Of a DNA stretch of 64,000 nucleotides, positions 36,901 through 52,348 are shown piece by piece (within the stretch, counting starts at the first letter, position 1; each line of letters starts with the position of its first letter). A program made the translations under genes and the position numbers. The notes below the pieces were generated by a model that was given only the letters and a program-made list of their open reading frames with translations, was not told where the DNA came from and ran no database searches. This stretch comes from Rhabditoides inermis (taxonomy: Eukaryota; Nematoda; Chromadorea; Rhabditida; Rhabditidae), in assembly GCA_963966185.1 (NCBI GenBank), contig CAWZYM010000148.1, positions 1,616,001 through 1,680,000 on the forward strand. Direction: 5' to 3'.

Positions 36901-39900
36901 ATTGGGCTATTGATCTGCGAAAACCGCATCCTTCTACCATGCCTGGAACCTTGCCCCGTTTGGCAAACGTATCGCCGACCAGCCGCGGCGCGCAGTGACG
37001 GGGGTGAGAGAGTGGTCCGACACGTCGCGAGAGTTGCCCGCTAAGGTAGACGCACATAGAGCTTCTCACCTAGACATATTGGGCTATTGATCTGCAAAAA
37101 CCGCATCCTTCTACCATGCCTGGAACCTTGCCCCGTTTGGCAAACGTTTCGCCGACCAGCCGCGGCGCGCAGTGACGGGGGTGAGAGAGTGGTCCGACAC
37201 GTCGCGAGAGTTGCCCGCTAAGGTAGACGCACATAGAGCTTCTCACCTAGACATATTGGGCTATTGATCTGCGAAAACCGCATCCTTCTACCATGCCTGG
37301 AACCTTGCCCCGTTTGGCAAACGTATCGCCGACCAGCCGCGGCGCGCAGTGACGGGGGTGAGAGAGTGGTCCAACACGTCGCGAGAGTTGCCCGCTAAGG
37401 TAGACGCACATAGAGCTTCTCACCTAAACATATTGGGCTATTGATCTGCGAAAACCGCATCCTTCTACCATGCCTGGAACCTTGCCCCGTTTGGCAAACG
37501 TATCGCCGACCAGCCGCGGCGCGCAGTGACGGGGGTGAGAGAGTGGTCCGACACGTCGCGAGAGTTGCCCGCTAAGGTAGACGCACATAGAGTTTCTCAC
37601 CTAGACATATTGGGCTATTGAACTGCGAAAACCGCATCCTTCTACCATGCCTGGAACCTTGCCCCGTTTGGCAAACGTATCGCCGACCAGCCGCGGCGCG
37701 CAGTGACGGGGGTGAGAGAGTGGTCCGACACGTCGCGAGAGTTGCCCGCTAAGGTAGACGCACATAGAGCTTCTCACCTAGACATATTGGGCTATTGATC
37801 TGCGAAAACCGCATCCTTCTACCATGCCTGGAACCTTGCCCCGTTTGGCAAACGTATCGCCGACCAGCCGCGGCGCGCAGTGACGGGGGTGAGAGAGTGG
37901 TCCGACACGTCGCGAGAGTTGCCCGCTAAGGTAGACGCACATAGAGCTTCTCACCTAGACATATTGGGCTATTGATCTGCGAAAACCGCATCCTTCTACC
38001 ATGCCTGGAACCTTGCCCCGTTTGGCAAACGTATCGCCGACCAGCCGCGGCGCGCAGTGACGGGGGTGAGAGAGTGGTCCGACACGTCGCGAGAGTTGCC
38101 CGCTAAGGTAGACGCACATAGAGCTTCTCACCTAGACATATTGGGCTATTGATCTGCGAAAACCGCATCCTTCTACCATGCCTGGAACCTTGCCCCGTTT
38201 GGCAAACGTATCGCCGACCAGCCGCGGCGCGCAGTGACGGGGGTGAGAGAGTGGTCCGACACGTCGCGAGAGTTGCCCGCTAAGGTAGACGCACATAGAG
38301 CTTCTCACCTAAACATATTGGGCTATTGATCTGCAAAAACCGCATCCTTCTACCATGCCTGGAACCTTGCCCCGTTTGGCAAACGTTTCGCCGACCAGCC
38401 GCGGCGCGCAGTGACGGGGGTGAGAGAGTGGTCCGACACGTCGCGAGAGTTGCCCGCTAAGGTAGACGCACATAGAGCTTCTCACCTAGACATATTGGGC
38501 TATTGATCTGCGAAAACCGCATCCTTCTACCATGCCTGGAACCTTGCCCCGTTTGGCAAACGTATCGCCGACCAGCCGCGGCGCGCAGTGACGGGGGTGA
38601 GAGAGTGGTCCGACACGTCGCGAGAGTTGCCCGCTAAGGTAGACGCACATAGAGCTTCTCACCTAAACATATTGGGCTATTGATCTGCGAAAACCGCATC
38701 CTTCTACCATGCCTGGAACCTTGCCCCGTTTGGCAAACGTATCGCCGACCAGCCGCGGCGCGCAGTGACGGGGGTGAGAGAGTGGTCCGACACGTCGCGA
38801 GAGTTGCCCGCTAAGGTAGACGCACATAGAGCTTCTCACCTAGACATATTGGGCTATTGATCTGCGAAAACCGCATCCTTCTACCATGCCTGGAACCTTG
38901 CCCCGTTTGGCAAACGTATCGCCGACCAGCCGCGGCGCGCAGTGACGGGGGTGAGAGAGTGGTCCGACACGTCGCGAGAGTTGCCCGCTAAGGTAGACGC
39001 ACATAGAGCTTCTCACCTAGACATATTGGGCTATTGATCTGCGAAAACCGCATCCTTCTACCATGCCTGAAACCTTGCCCCGTTTGGCAAACGTATCGCC
39101 GACCAGCCGCGGCGCGCAGTGACGGGGGTGAGAGAGTGGTCCGACACGTCGCGAGAGTTGCCCGCTAAGGTAGACGCACATAGAGCTTCTCACCCAGACA
39201 TATTGGGCTATTGATCTGCAAAAACCGCATCCTTCTACCATGCCTGGAACCTTGCCCCGTTTGGCAAACGTATCGCCGACCAGCCGCGGCGCGCAGTGAC
39301 GGGGGTGAGAGAGTGGTCCGACACGTCGCGAGAGTTGTCCGCTAAGGTAGACGCACATAGAGCTTCTCACCTAGACATATTGGGCTATTGATCTGCAAAA
39401 ACCGCATCCTTCTACCATGCCTGGAACCTTGCCCCGTTTGGCAAACGTATCGCCGACCAGCCGCGGCGCGCAGTGACGGGGGTGAGAGAGTGGTCCGACA
39501 CGTCGCGAGAGTTGCCCGCTAAGGTAGACGCACATAGAGCTTCTCACCTAGACATATTGGGCTATTGATCTGCGAAAACCGCATCCTTCTACCATGCCTG
39601 GAACCTTGCCCCGTTTGGCAAACGTATCGCCGACCAGCCGCGGCGCGCAGTGACGGGGGTGAGAGAGTGGTCCGACACGTCGCGAGAGTTGCCCGCTAAG
39701 GTAGACGCACATAGAGCTTCTCACCTAGACATATTGGGCTATTGATCTGCGAAAACCGCATCCTTCTACCATGCCTGAAACCTTGCCCCGTTTGGCAAAC
39801 GTATCGCCGACCAGCCGCGGCGCGCAGTGACGGGGGTGAGAGAGTGGTCCGACACGTCGCGAGAGTTGCCCGCTAAGGTAGACGCACATAGAGCTTCTCA

Positions 39901-40191
39901 CCCAGACATATTGGGCTATTGATCTGCAAAAACCGCATCCTTCTACCATGCCTGGAACCTTGCCCCGTTTGGCAAACGTATCGCCGACCAGCCGCGGCGC
40001 GCAGTGACGGGGGTGAGAGAGTGGTCCGACACGTCGCGAGAGTTGCCCGCTAAGGTAGACGCACATAGAGCTTCTCACCTAGACATATTGGGCTATTGAT
40101 CTGCGAAAACCGCATCCTTCTACCATGCCTGGAACCTTGCCCCGTTTGGCAAACGTATCGCCGACCAGCCGCGGCGCGCAGTGACGGGGTG
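33961..40191. repeat. 177-bp satellite, right part, with a 708-bp higher-order repeat
   Basis: About 35 further 177-bp monomers, resuming in exact phase after the LINE. Near the right end a four-monomer block repeats: the GCCTGAAACC variant at about 39,066 recurs at 39,774 (708 = 4 x 177), and CACCCAGACA recurs likewise. Other monomer variants (TTGAACTGCG, GAGTTTCTC, CAAACGTTTC) are shared between distant monomers, implying mixing over several kb. It ends at GTGACGGGG then TGATAGCAC. Confidence 0.97.
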
Positions 40192-40221
40192 ATAGCACTT
40201 TCGATCGACAAAGAGCTGAAC

Positions 40222-40290
40222 AACGAATGGCTCAGTAGGTAGAGCAGTTGTCTCATAATATTTTGTCTCCGACAGTTCGATTTCTTTACA
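40222..40290 (+). other. tRNA-like relic (A and B boxes)
   Basis: TGGCTCAGTAGGTAG (A-box-like, 40,228-40,242) and GACAGTTCGATTTC (B-box-like, 40,271-40,284) are spaced as in a tRNA gene, but I cannot pair an acceptor stem. It is probably a tRNA pseudogene or the head of a SINE. Confidence 0.45.
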
Positions 40291-41081
40291 ATACCATATG
40301 ACATATTCGTTTTCAGTTCACTTTTGCAATATTTTCCTACTTGATATATGACTGAATGTTTATGCAAGAGCCTATATGTTGTTTCGATATAGTTTCTACT
40401 TCAACATTCGTATTGGTGATAACCGATTTTCAGAAATAATATTTTAATTACATTCGCACACATTTATGTTCAACACAAAAATGTATTCAGATCCCTGTAA
40501 TATTCAGTTGATACTTCCAATGCCCTTGCATTCGTGTCGTGTGTGTCTGCGTCTGTGCCCCCGTTGCGCTTCCCGCCCATTTCCAAGCCCCGCCCACCCA
40601 ACGAACCGATTCCATAGCGCCGGCGCTGCTGTGGCGGACGAGGTGAGTGTGAATGATGTATGATAACGCAGCTGGATTATTCATGCTGCATCGAAATGCT
40701 ACAACTATTGTGTTTATGATTATCATGGTACTAATAAGTACTTACTCGTTCTACAGGGAGAGTGAATAAATGCGTGTGTTGCAGATCGATCGATCGCGAT
40801 TGGCTCTCCGTTGCTTGATCCCCTCTCTCATCTGCTTGATTCCTACTTCAAAACTATTTTTAACAGGGTTGTGTTTAATAAATGATGTTCATTTATTTTG
40901 ATGAATTTTGTTCTTGTTTGATGATGTCTGTTCTTTGGGGATTGTGAGGTGTGTGTCAGTGTACAAACCATAAGTAGTGTCGGTAATATTTGTGATGTTT
41001 ATCAAAACATCTGTATTCCTTTTTGAAATCTTTTACATTCAGTATCACAAAGGCAGGCTTTTGATAGTGCCGACTTCGTTG

Positions 41082-41082
41082 A

Positions 41083-41123
<41 letters not shown>
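41082..41123. repeat. (GT)n(GA)n compound microsatellite
   Basis: About ten GT followed by about ten GA dinucleotides. Confidence 0.95.
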
Positions 41124-41124
<1 letters not shown>

Positions 41125-41329
41125 GCTGGCAGAGCGCGCCCTTATCAGTTTGACCTACTCACTCGCGCCCGTGTGTTCGACCTCTCTCTTTCTCTCTCCT
41201 TCCCGCCAGCCCGCGCATTTATAAAATGGTCCCGCATGGAAAGGCTGTTGCAGACGCAACAATTCTAAATCTTGGTTTGACTGGTCTAGCCGTAGTGACT
41301 TATTCCCCGGTGATCTTCTTTAATTCCAT

Positions 41330-42660
41330 GTGGTCAGTGAATAATAGTTGACAAGTTTTGAACAACTTTAGTACTATAAAAGACTCGGCAAACTGTGAGC
41401 TATACTCAGCCGATTTCAGTAGCCTCTTTACAAATCTCCCACACGACATTGTTATCAAAACTCTTTTCGGAATTATCGATTCTTGCTTGAAAAACAGCAA
41501 TGAAAATTGCATAGTAGTCGGATATAAACGAGTATATTACAGTAACATCGAATCGGGCCGGGTTGGCCAAGTGGATAGCGTCACAGCTTGCTAAGTGAAC
41601 GGTCGCTGGTTCGATTCCCCTCGCGGGCAATTGTTCTGCCGAATTCCACTACCATCCGGTGGGGTGCATGAACCCACGCTCACTCTCTGAGAGCCCTACC
41701 ATCGGCGGCGGCAGTCTTTCAAGATCTTCTACCACGCCTCGCATCCGGAACTGGTCACTTCGCGATGTTCACGCCCATCTACCATGAACAGTCAGGACTC
41801 ACGCAGCACTGTTCCAGCCAAGAAGCCCCAATACCTCACTGTAGGATTGTGTGTGCTACCAGATAAGCTACCCCATCATGCTATCATTGTATGTACATGT
41901 CGGAATCAGGCTGATAAACAAACAACAAACAAACAATATCGAATCTATGAAACTCAATTCATATGATGTTACCGACATCAAATTCATGTTAGAATACATT
42001 TAAAGAACAGTTTTGCTCTTTACGGAGGAATGATATTCAAACAAGTGTCGGGAATACCACAGGGAAACAACTGTTCTCCCCTCTTAGCAGATCTCACTCT
42101 CTCTTTTATGGAATGTTCTTACATAATGAGACACCAAGAATATTTCCGACATTCTAAAGCAATAGTATGCAGATACATGGATGACATACTAGTAATTGAC
42201 TAAAATAACTCATCGATTGTTGAACGAATCACTAACAACATATACCACGCCTCACTAACTTTAGAACAAACAAATTCTACAAGTATTGAAACCGTATTTC
42301 TGGATCTCACTATCAAAATTAAACAAAACCAGGTTGAAACAGAACTGTACAATGAAACAGACGATTACTCGTTCAAAGTAATACGATACCCACACAGCCA
42401 AAGTAACATTAAATCAAACATTGCAATGAATTGTGTACACGGTGAAATAATTAGAATCTTCCGGTGTTGCACTCAAAAAGAAAAGTTCATTGAACGTGGC
42501 AAAGAACTATACTTAGCATATACAGGTAAAGAAAGTGAACACTGCGTTCGAATAGACGTTTATTGTCTGACCAAGAAACCACGGCTCTCACACATTATAT
42601 ACAACTGTTGTGACGCACTCTCTGACGGTAGAGTCGCCCCCGGAACCACAATAATCAACT
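41330..42660 (+). pseudogene. Decayed reverse-transcriptase fragment
   Basis: Translating around the SINE gives a chain of RT motifs: ADFSSLFTNLPHDI (about 41,410), then FKQVSGIPQGNNCSPLLADL (about 42,035-42,095), CRYMDDILV (about 42,168, catalytic YMDD), FLDLTIKI (about 42,297) and SFKVIRYPHSQSNI (about 42,372). The wording matches a widespread animal RT family with GTNCAPLLADLFLYSYE and FRYIDDV motifs, possibly Penelope-related; I leave the class open. Damage: an in-frame TAG near 41,348, the SINE insertion, a frameshift near 42,000 and a TAA after LVID near 42,200. The 3' end runs into the duplicated segment. Confidence 0.8.
41555..41937 (+). mobile_element. tRNA-derived SINE with target-site duplication
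   Basis: 383 bp starting GGGCCGGGTTGGCCAAGTGG, with an A box (TGGCCAAGTGG) and B box (GGTTCGATTCC). The head resembles a class II tRNA (Ser/Leu-like; CTTGCTAAG suggests a Ser-GCT anticodon loop). The body is unrelated and the tail is an AAACAAACAACAAACAAACAA-like A-rich repeat. It is flanked by ATCGAATC at 41,547-41,554 and 41,938-41,945. Removing the element and one duplication rejoins the RT reading frame (…YYSNIES-MKLNSYDV…). Confidence 0.88.
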
Positions 42661-43387
42661 CCTCTCAACACTGAATCTGAATCATCTTGTGAACGTGCGT
42701 GTCAACGCTTACAGTAATTGTTATTCTACTAGTTTAATAAATAATCAATTCTACAAAACTTTATTGGGAAATAAACAAATTCAAACAAAGTATGGGTTAA
42801 AATCTAAAAGAAAAATGAAACATTTTGACGACACAGTGCTAACATAGATAGATCGATCTACTTCACTCACTTCTCGCGCGCTTTTAGTCCATGCGACCCG
42901 AGACCCACACACACACATTCAGTCGAACACCGAGCACCCTCTTGTGCGGTTTCCTCCCCTCCCCCCATTTTATTTTTGTTTGAAGACGATAGAATAATCA
43001 ACGCCCCTCTGTTATCAAGTATAGTTTCAATGCTTCTGTCCTGCCGGCTCATCACTGATGATGGTCCCGGCCGGTAGGATCACACATTCGGTCTGGTGAA
43101 AGGAACCGAAACCGGATGTGTGCCTAGTTAATCACATGTACTCTTTCCTGTTTATTTTGTCTAATCATATTGATATGAAGCATACAGTAGTGCCTAAGAT
43201 GCTAGATACATAATAGGCTAACGCCGGGGAAGACAGGTAGGCGGACGAAGTTAGTGGCGGGAAGACGATACTTGATCGATAATCATTCTTGGACCATCAG
43301 AGTACCATTATTGGCGTGTAGAGCTTCGGGGTTTCCTTTGCTTCCGTGCCAATTAGTATCTCCTCGCGCCATAGCTGCTTCCACATG

Positions 43388-43522
43388 ATGCGTGTTTTCA
43401 GTCTGTCGGAAACGCAATGCGCGGATAGTGTGCACTGTCTGCGAGTAAGTGTGGTCAGTGGGCGGGGCTTAGCCTTGGCTAGGCCGGCCGCGCGGCGAGT
43501 CTCCATTCTAGGTGTTGCTGTT
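43388..43522. repeat. R direct repeat, copy 4
   Basis: Left R of copy 2, preceded by the lead (CTTCCACATG) and followed by ACGTTTTGGG, as at 20,330. Confidence 0.9.
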
Positions 43523-45919
43523 ACGTTTTGGGTAGTAATGTTTCGGATTTTCTTCTATGTTTGTTGTTTCAAGTATGTTGGGGTGCTTTGTACAATTGGC
43601 GCGCAGCTTATATTCAGTTTTCTCCATAGTTTCGTCGGTATATAGCCCGTTTCGTAATTTCGGAATGTTTTGTTATCTGCTTCGCTAGCATCATTAGTTC
43701 TCCGCCAGGGTTGACCTGTTAGTTTCTGCCTCTTCAGTTTTATTCGAGCAATACATTGACTATTTCGCACTTTCACACCCTTCAGTCTTCATTTTTCGTT
43801 TCGGTCCCCCAGCGTTGGCTTCACTTTTATATATCGCTTCGTTGACAACTGTTATAGAATAGGCGTTGTTTTGCCATGTCTTCGCGATTCGCAATTTACC
43901 TTGGCGATCGTATCGTCCGTGCGAGAGCCTATCGCAAGCACCAGGATTTTCGAGCTTCGGAGATGTGCTTCGTGTGTGCGTTGGCGCCGTGCTCCGGGCG
44001 GCCGATGAGTGATGTGTGAAGGGATCAGTGTCCCGCCGGATTCAGTGATCCGAGGTTGTATGAGAGATGGCTGCGAGACCCGAGGTGCTCTGTGTGTGAA
44101 GGGAAGGGATCAGTGTCCCGCCGGATTCAGCGATCCGAGATTGTATGAGAGATGGCTGCGAGACCCGAGGTGCTCCGTTTGTAGAGGGATGGGATCAGTG
44201 TGCGAGCCGTATGCGAGATCGGCGGACTTTGGTGAACGAAGAGACGCGTGGACCAGTATCCAGAAAGCTTCGCGTGTGTCGACGTCTCGCCGGTTTTATG
44301 GATCAGAGAACACGTGAGAGGTGATTGTAAGATCCCATCAGCCACGAGTGGTGAAAGATCGATGGACCGTCGTATGCAGTTGCCAGGAAACGCGAAGTAG
44401 TGTGGGATTCGCAGTGTCTTGTGTATGAGATGAACGTTCGATCGCGAAGTGGGAGGCGAAAATAGTTTAGCACAGAGGCACGTGGTTGGTTGGTCATAAG
44501 CACCTAAGATCCTGTTGGATTCTGTGAATGTGCGCTGTCCGATTCAACTGTTTCGGTTAGAGCGACGGATTTGGCGAGTCGGACCCAGTCTGAAAAGATC
44601 GTATATAGTCGATACAGAAGTTTATAGCGTGCAGTTATATACATGTTGCTTCGGTTCGTGGGTTCGTGCTCCTTTCTCATCTGCACCGGATTTCGCCGAC
44701 GCTGCGGACCCAAGCACTGTTTCTCTAGTGGACACAAGCATCAGTTCTACGATATTATCTCACCCTGCCCGGCTTTCTAGTATTCGTCACCTAGCCTGGC
44801 TGTTCTTCTCCACGGACCCAAGCCCAACGCCTCATCGCATCATTCGTCTCACTTTCCTCTTTGCGTCTGCATCTTCACTTCACCTAGCTGCAAGCTAGCG
44901 TGGTACCTTCGCGTAGTCATTGGATTGCCACGGATGCACAGAAACGTATTCGCTCTCTGATAATGACGGTGCCGCTTTATATGAGTTTCTATTTTGATAT
45001 TTCGAGCAGCTTATGTTATGCAGATGTGAGCGGCGGCGGCCGACCGCATTCGATTTCGTTTCTCCACTACTATTGTTCACTCGTCCCATACTGTACGGTT
45101 CAAGTTACTACTTTTAACACGACGTTATTGTTTTAAGCGTTGCCGCCTGTTGTCAGTGCAACCGCAGCGCGATTCCAGGAGCCCCGACGCGCGCATGTAT
45201 ATTGAGCGATATATATAATACGGGAACCGGTGAAGCACATAATGAGCCGGCGCTGATGTCACTTATTGAGAGCATTCTCTCCCTGCATTCCCTTCGCCAG
45301 CGACGTACCCCGTAGCCCGCTGCGGCCTGCGCCACTAGTTCGGCGTCATGCATACCATTACTTGCAGGAAGGTTTAAGCAGCTGGGCACGGAGCCGTTGT
45401 CAACAGGATAGTATGACAATGAGACATACTTCTCGCGTTTTTTCCCACGCACCATGTAGTTGTTTGGTCTCGTGCAACGTTGCTGATGTCCTGCCCACCA
45501 CGGCATTTCAAAGGGAAAAGACTTGTAGTTGCGCGATCCCCTCGTTCACCCAGCTAGTACAACCAGCATGCCTGGGTGCAGCGCGAGCATAACGTTGTTC
45601 GAATTTTACTATTGCCAGTTGCTTGCTAGTCGTTGGTTTGGATAGCAGCACCATTGGGCATGTGACATAGGACCACGTGCCGATGCTACGTGTAACACAA
45701 CGAGGAGAGGGTCGAAGAAGGAGTATACAAATGTGTTTGATTGTGCGCACAGTTTTCAGGCCGACCGGATACGTCAGTGATACACGCGAGCGCGATTCTC
45801 CAAATATTTTGAATACCTCTCGCGTCTGTTTTTCTGTTCTAGCTCGTCCTTCCCCCTACGTTTGCGTTTACGGTTACAGACTTAAAATTAGCGTTATGAT
45901 GTAGCGCAGCGGAGTTATA

Positions 45920-46054
45920 ATGCGTGTTTTCAGTCTGTCGGAAACGCAATGCGCGGATAGTGTGCACTGTCTGCGAGTAAGTGTGGTCAGTGGGCGGGGC
46001 TTAGCCTTGGCTAGGCCGGCCGCGCGGCGAGTTTCCATTCTAGGTGTTGCTGTT
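45920..46054. repeat. R direct repeat, copy 5
   Basis: Right R of copy 2, preceded by GCGGAGTTATA and followed by the tail CCACCCTCCC. One substitution (GAGTTTCC for GAGTCTCC) separates it from the other copies in the part I compared. Confidence 0.9.
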
Positions 46055-46572
46055 CCACCCTCCCTCCCGCACAGCAACAAAGATAGGGCACCTTCCGCCC
46101 TCCCACCCGGTGGCTTGTTCACGCACGAACCCACGACGAATCAAAGGCCACCTTCATGCTCACTGCGCGTAGTCTTGCACGCACACTGCACGCGGCCCTG
46201 ACTCATGCCGTGTAGCCGGTACTGCATACGAGTTATCATATCTATCTCTACGTGTCGCGAAATCAGCGTCGCATACAATACAGGCCTAACACTCGGCGCA
46301 CGTCGTTACCACGTGTCACACCTGCTCGACAGTAGATACCGTACCCTACCGTACCGCGCGCCCAAGTACTCGGCGGCGCGCGCCGTGCGTTGCGTAGGCG
46401 CGGTATCAAAACTATATAGTGTGGTACCCTTCATTTTGCACTGCGTTCTCATCTCCAACCACTGCACGGCCCGGCCGTAGTGTCACTCATTTGTTCACTG
46501 GCCGGTAAACTCAGACGCACGCTACGCATCAGTTCCGCGTCGCGGTTGGCTCAAGCAATTTAGCAAAACTTG

Positions 46573-46645
46573 TGCCAGCGAAAGGAATCGAACCCGCGGT
46601 GAACAGATCACTGGCCGCGCTCGCTAGCCACTAGGCTAAATGATC
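46573..46645 (-). other. tRNA-like relic, minus strand
   Basis: On the minus strand TTTAGCCTAGTGGCTAGCG (A-box-like) is followed by CGGGTTCGATTCC (B box, 46,584-46,596). The 5' and 3' ends do not pair as an acceptor stem, so this is a pseudogene or SINE head rather than a working tRNA. Confidence 0.55.
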
Positions 46646-47026
46646 ATGACAGCGGTCTCGCAGAAATCGACTATGACGATGAGCTTGATTTTCTGTAACA
46701 TAGGAGACGCGTTGCGTGTGCGTCGCGTGCGTTTAAATTCACGCAATCAGTGAACGCGCGCCGGGCCGTGCACTGATATACGGTAATATCATTTTTCTCA
46801 TGTTTCAGTCTTTTCCACATGTTTCAACACCTTCAGCCCAGGTAGGTTTTTAGTTCACTTTTAGCCGCTGCCTTTCATCTTCCACGCTTTCGCCACGCAA
46901 GCCGGTACCTGCATATCAAGACACCAAGACCAAGCAAGAGATGAGGCGACCCCGTCGCCCGATCCGTCGACAGTCGACGGTGCTAAACCCCACATACATT
47001 GCGTTTCACTACCCGAATAAAGCTCG

Positions 47027-47100
47027 TCCTTTCCCCTACGTTTGCGTTTACGGTTACAGACTTAAAATTAGCGTTATGACGTAGCGCAGCGGAGTTATAA
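47027..47100 (+). repeat. 74-bp fragment of the internal unit's right end
   Basis: AGCTCGTCCT… to …GCGGAGTTATA matches the last 74 bp of the internal unit (23,810-23,883; 45,846-45,919), but R does not follow: the sequence diverges exactly at the R boundary (AGGGTACTTT). Confidence 0.85.
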
Positions 47101-47345
47101 GGGTACTTTCCGCCGCCTCACTGGTTACTCGGGAAGGATTTTTGTCGATGACCGATCATTCGGTGGCGGAGGGGCAAAATGAAGGCCCGACCGCATGCCG
47201 CGGGGAAACGAAGAAGAATATGATCGGAATGAGTCAAAAACAAGTCGCCACTGTTCCTTTAACTTTTATTAAAGATGTAATAAAAATGATTTAAAATCGT
47301 CAGAAATAGGTACTACTGTTTTACTATAAAAATAAATAACAATTC

Positions 47346-47351
47346 TTTATT
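47346..47351 (-). terminator. Possible polyadenylation signal of the lipase gene
   Basis: AATAAA on the minus strand, about 250 nt past the lipase stop. A second AATAAA lies at 47,265-47,270. Neither is confirmed by a cleavage site. Confidence 0.35.
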
Positions 47352-47598
47352 ACATCGTTTGTACACGTTCGCTTTTGCATCTCGTTCTTGGCTTATAGTT
47401 CACGAGCGCCGCTCCCGCTTAATTCGCGACTGCTGAAATACGATGGTCATACGTTACAACCATAAAACACTTGCACTCCAACAGTGATATAGTAGGCTCG
47501 CAAGCTTTAGAAAGACATTAGGTTGGTTATAGAAAGATCGGAGCCCGTTAAATGAGGTATTGACAAAACTATGTGCACAGCGAGATTTGAAGCCGCGA

Positions 47599-51313
<3,715 letters not shown>

Positions 51314-51349
51314 GGCTTCGAACCTTCCAGCCTTGTGCCCTCCTCTAAC

Positions 51350-51381
51350 CTTTATACTCACTATCATCTGACCTATTATCA
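51350..51381 (-). promoter_or_regulatory. TATA box and GATA sites of the lipase gene
   Basis: On the minus strand GTATAAAG (51,350-51,357) lies about 37 bp upstream of the lipase ATG, so the 5' UTR would be only about 10 nt. Just upstream are TGATAG (51,361-51,366) and TGATAA (51,376-51,381), the core recognised by intestinal GATA factors such as ELT-2 in nematodes. The motifs are seen; their use is inferred. Confidence 0.6.
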
Positions 51382-52010
51382 CTTTGTGCCTACGTCAGAA
51401 TGGTTGTCACTAGAGACCAGAAAACACAAGACCAGCTTGTTGTACTCATTATCGACATGTGCCCTGCTTCTGCTTGAAAGCTGTCCTTTCGGAGAACACG
51501 CATCTTTACTGCTTTCTTTTCCACGACTCTCGCATTTTTTTCCATGATTGCGTTGGTTATATTATTTAAATATATTTGCGTGTCATCCCTTCCATTTCTC
51601 TCTTTCAGGAACCATGCTGCTGGATTATTAAAAGTTTAGTACGGTATGTTCAGTATTACATAGTCTTCCTTCGACCTCGTAGTGTACTCATAAATCTCTT
51701 TGAATCAGATATCTTTACCTTTATACTTTATCCATGAACGTCTAATGTTGTACATTATCAAATAAACATTACTCTATCAAAACCATACTATGTATCAAAC
51801 ACCAATGCACTTGATGATCAATTATCACAAACAAGATAAAATTCTTTATTTTGTTCATTGTTCCTTGCATGTTTCTCATATCAGCAACCGAAGACGATCA
51901 CAAACATGAGAGTTAGCAGAGGGAAAGGCATAATTTTCTGACAATAAATATGCACTCGAACAGCACGAACCTAACCGGAAACTTCAAAAGCCACAACAAT
52001 CACTCAATCA

Positions 52011-52016
52011 TTTATT
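52011..52016 (-). terminator. Possible polyadenylation signal of the nuclear receptor gene
   Basis: AATAAA on the minus strand, about 335 nt past the receptor stop codon. Cleavage site unknown. Confidence 0.35.
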
Positions 52017-52348
52017 ATCTCTCATCAGCAACGACGCTCAACAATACTTGGACACAGTGGGTTGCGTCTCGGCAGGCAAAATCAACAACGGGGAGTATAC
52101 ATGCAGGTGGAAACGTATCAGTATATGTATCACAAGTGATGACCTCTCTACGTGGTGTCTCAATGTGAGACGGGCGAAAGGCAGGGATGCTACATCCCTG
52201 CATCCCTGTGAGTCTGAGAATGAGGGGTGTGAGTAGCCGAGAGGCGTGTCCAAAACATTATCATACAAGTCTACAAAGTAAGTGGTGCGGTACAAATTAG
52301 TACAAACAAGGGGCGAACTGTTTACTAGTAATCTCAAAAAAGGGGCGC

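Larger units (their letters stand above)
40192..41329. other. Non-coding stretch between satellite and RT relic
   Basis: No credible gene. It holds a tRNA-like relic at 40,222-40,290, AT-rich unique sequence, and a compound microsatellite (GT)n(GA)n at 41,082-41,123. Confidence 0.7.
42630..46298. repeat. Large duplicated segment, copy 2 (single internal unit, no 1-kb insertion)
   Basis: Same order as copy 1: lead (42,630-43,387), R (43,388-43,522), internal unit (43,523-45,919), R (45,920-46,054), tail (46,055-46,298). The two R starts are 2,532 bp apart, against 3,554 bp in copy 1; the difference is accounted for by the missing 1-kb insertion. To the left it continues smoothly from the RT relic; to the right it continues into unique sequence. 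This is therefore the better guide to the ancestral arrangement. No coding potential seen. Confidence 0.93.
46299..47598. other. Non-coding stretch between duplicated segment and lipase gene
   Basis: No credible gene. It contains a tRNA-like relic (46,573-46,645), a 74-bp fragment of the duplicated unit (47,027-47,100) and possible polyadenylation signals for the minus-strand lipase gene. Confidence 0.65.
51314..52348. other. Intergenic region between lipase and nuclear receptor
   Basis: About 1 kb, AT-rich apart from the lipase promoter. I see no gene. AATAAA on the minus strand at 52,011-52,016 may serve the receptor transcript. Confidence 0.65.

Noticed and set aside
39017..40078. 117-aa frames in the 177-bp satellite
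   Set aside because: They are two satellite monomers read through (177 is divisible by 3); frames appear only where variants remove stops.
40222..40290. Functional tRNA gene
   Set aside because: It has A- and B-box-like sequence but no acceptor-stem pairing.
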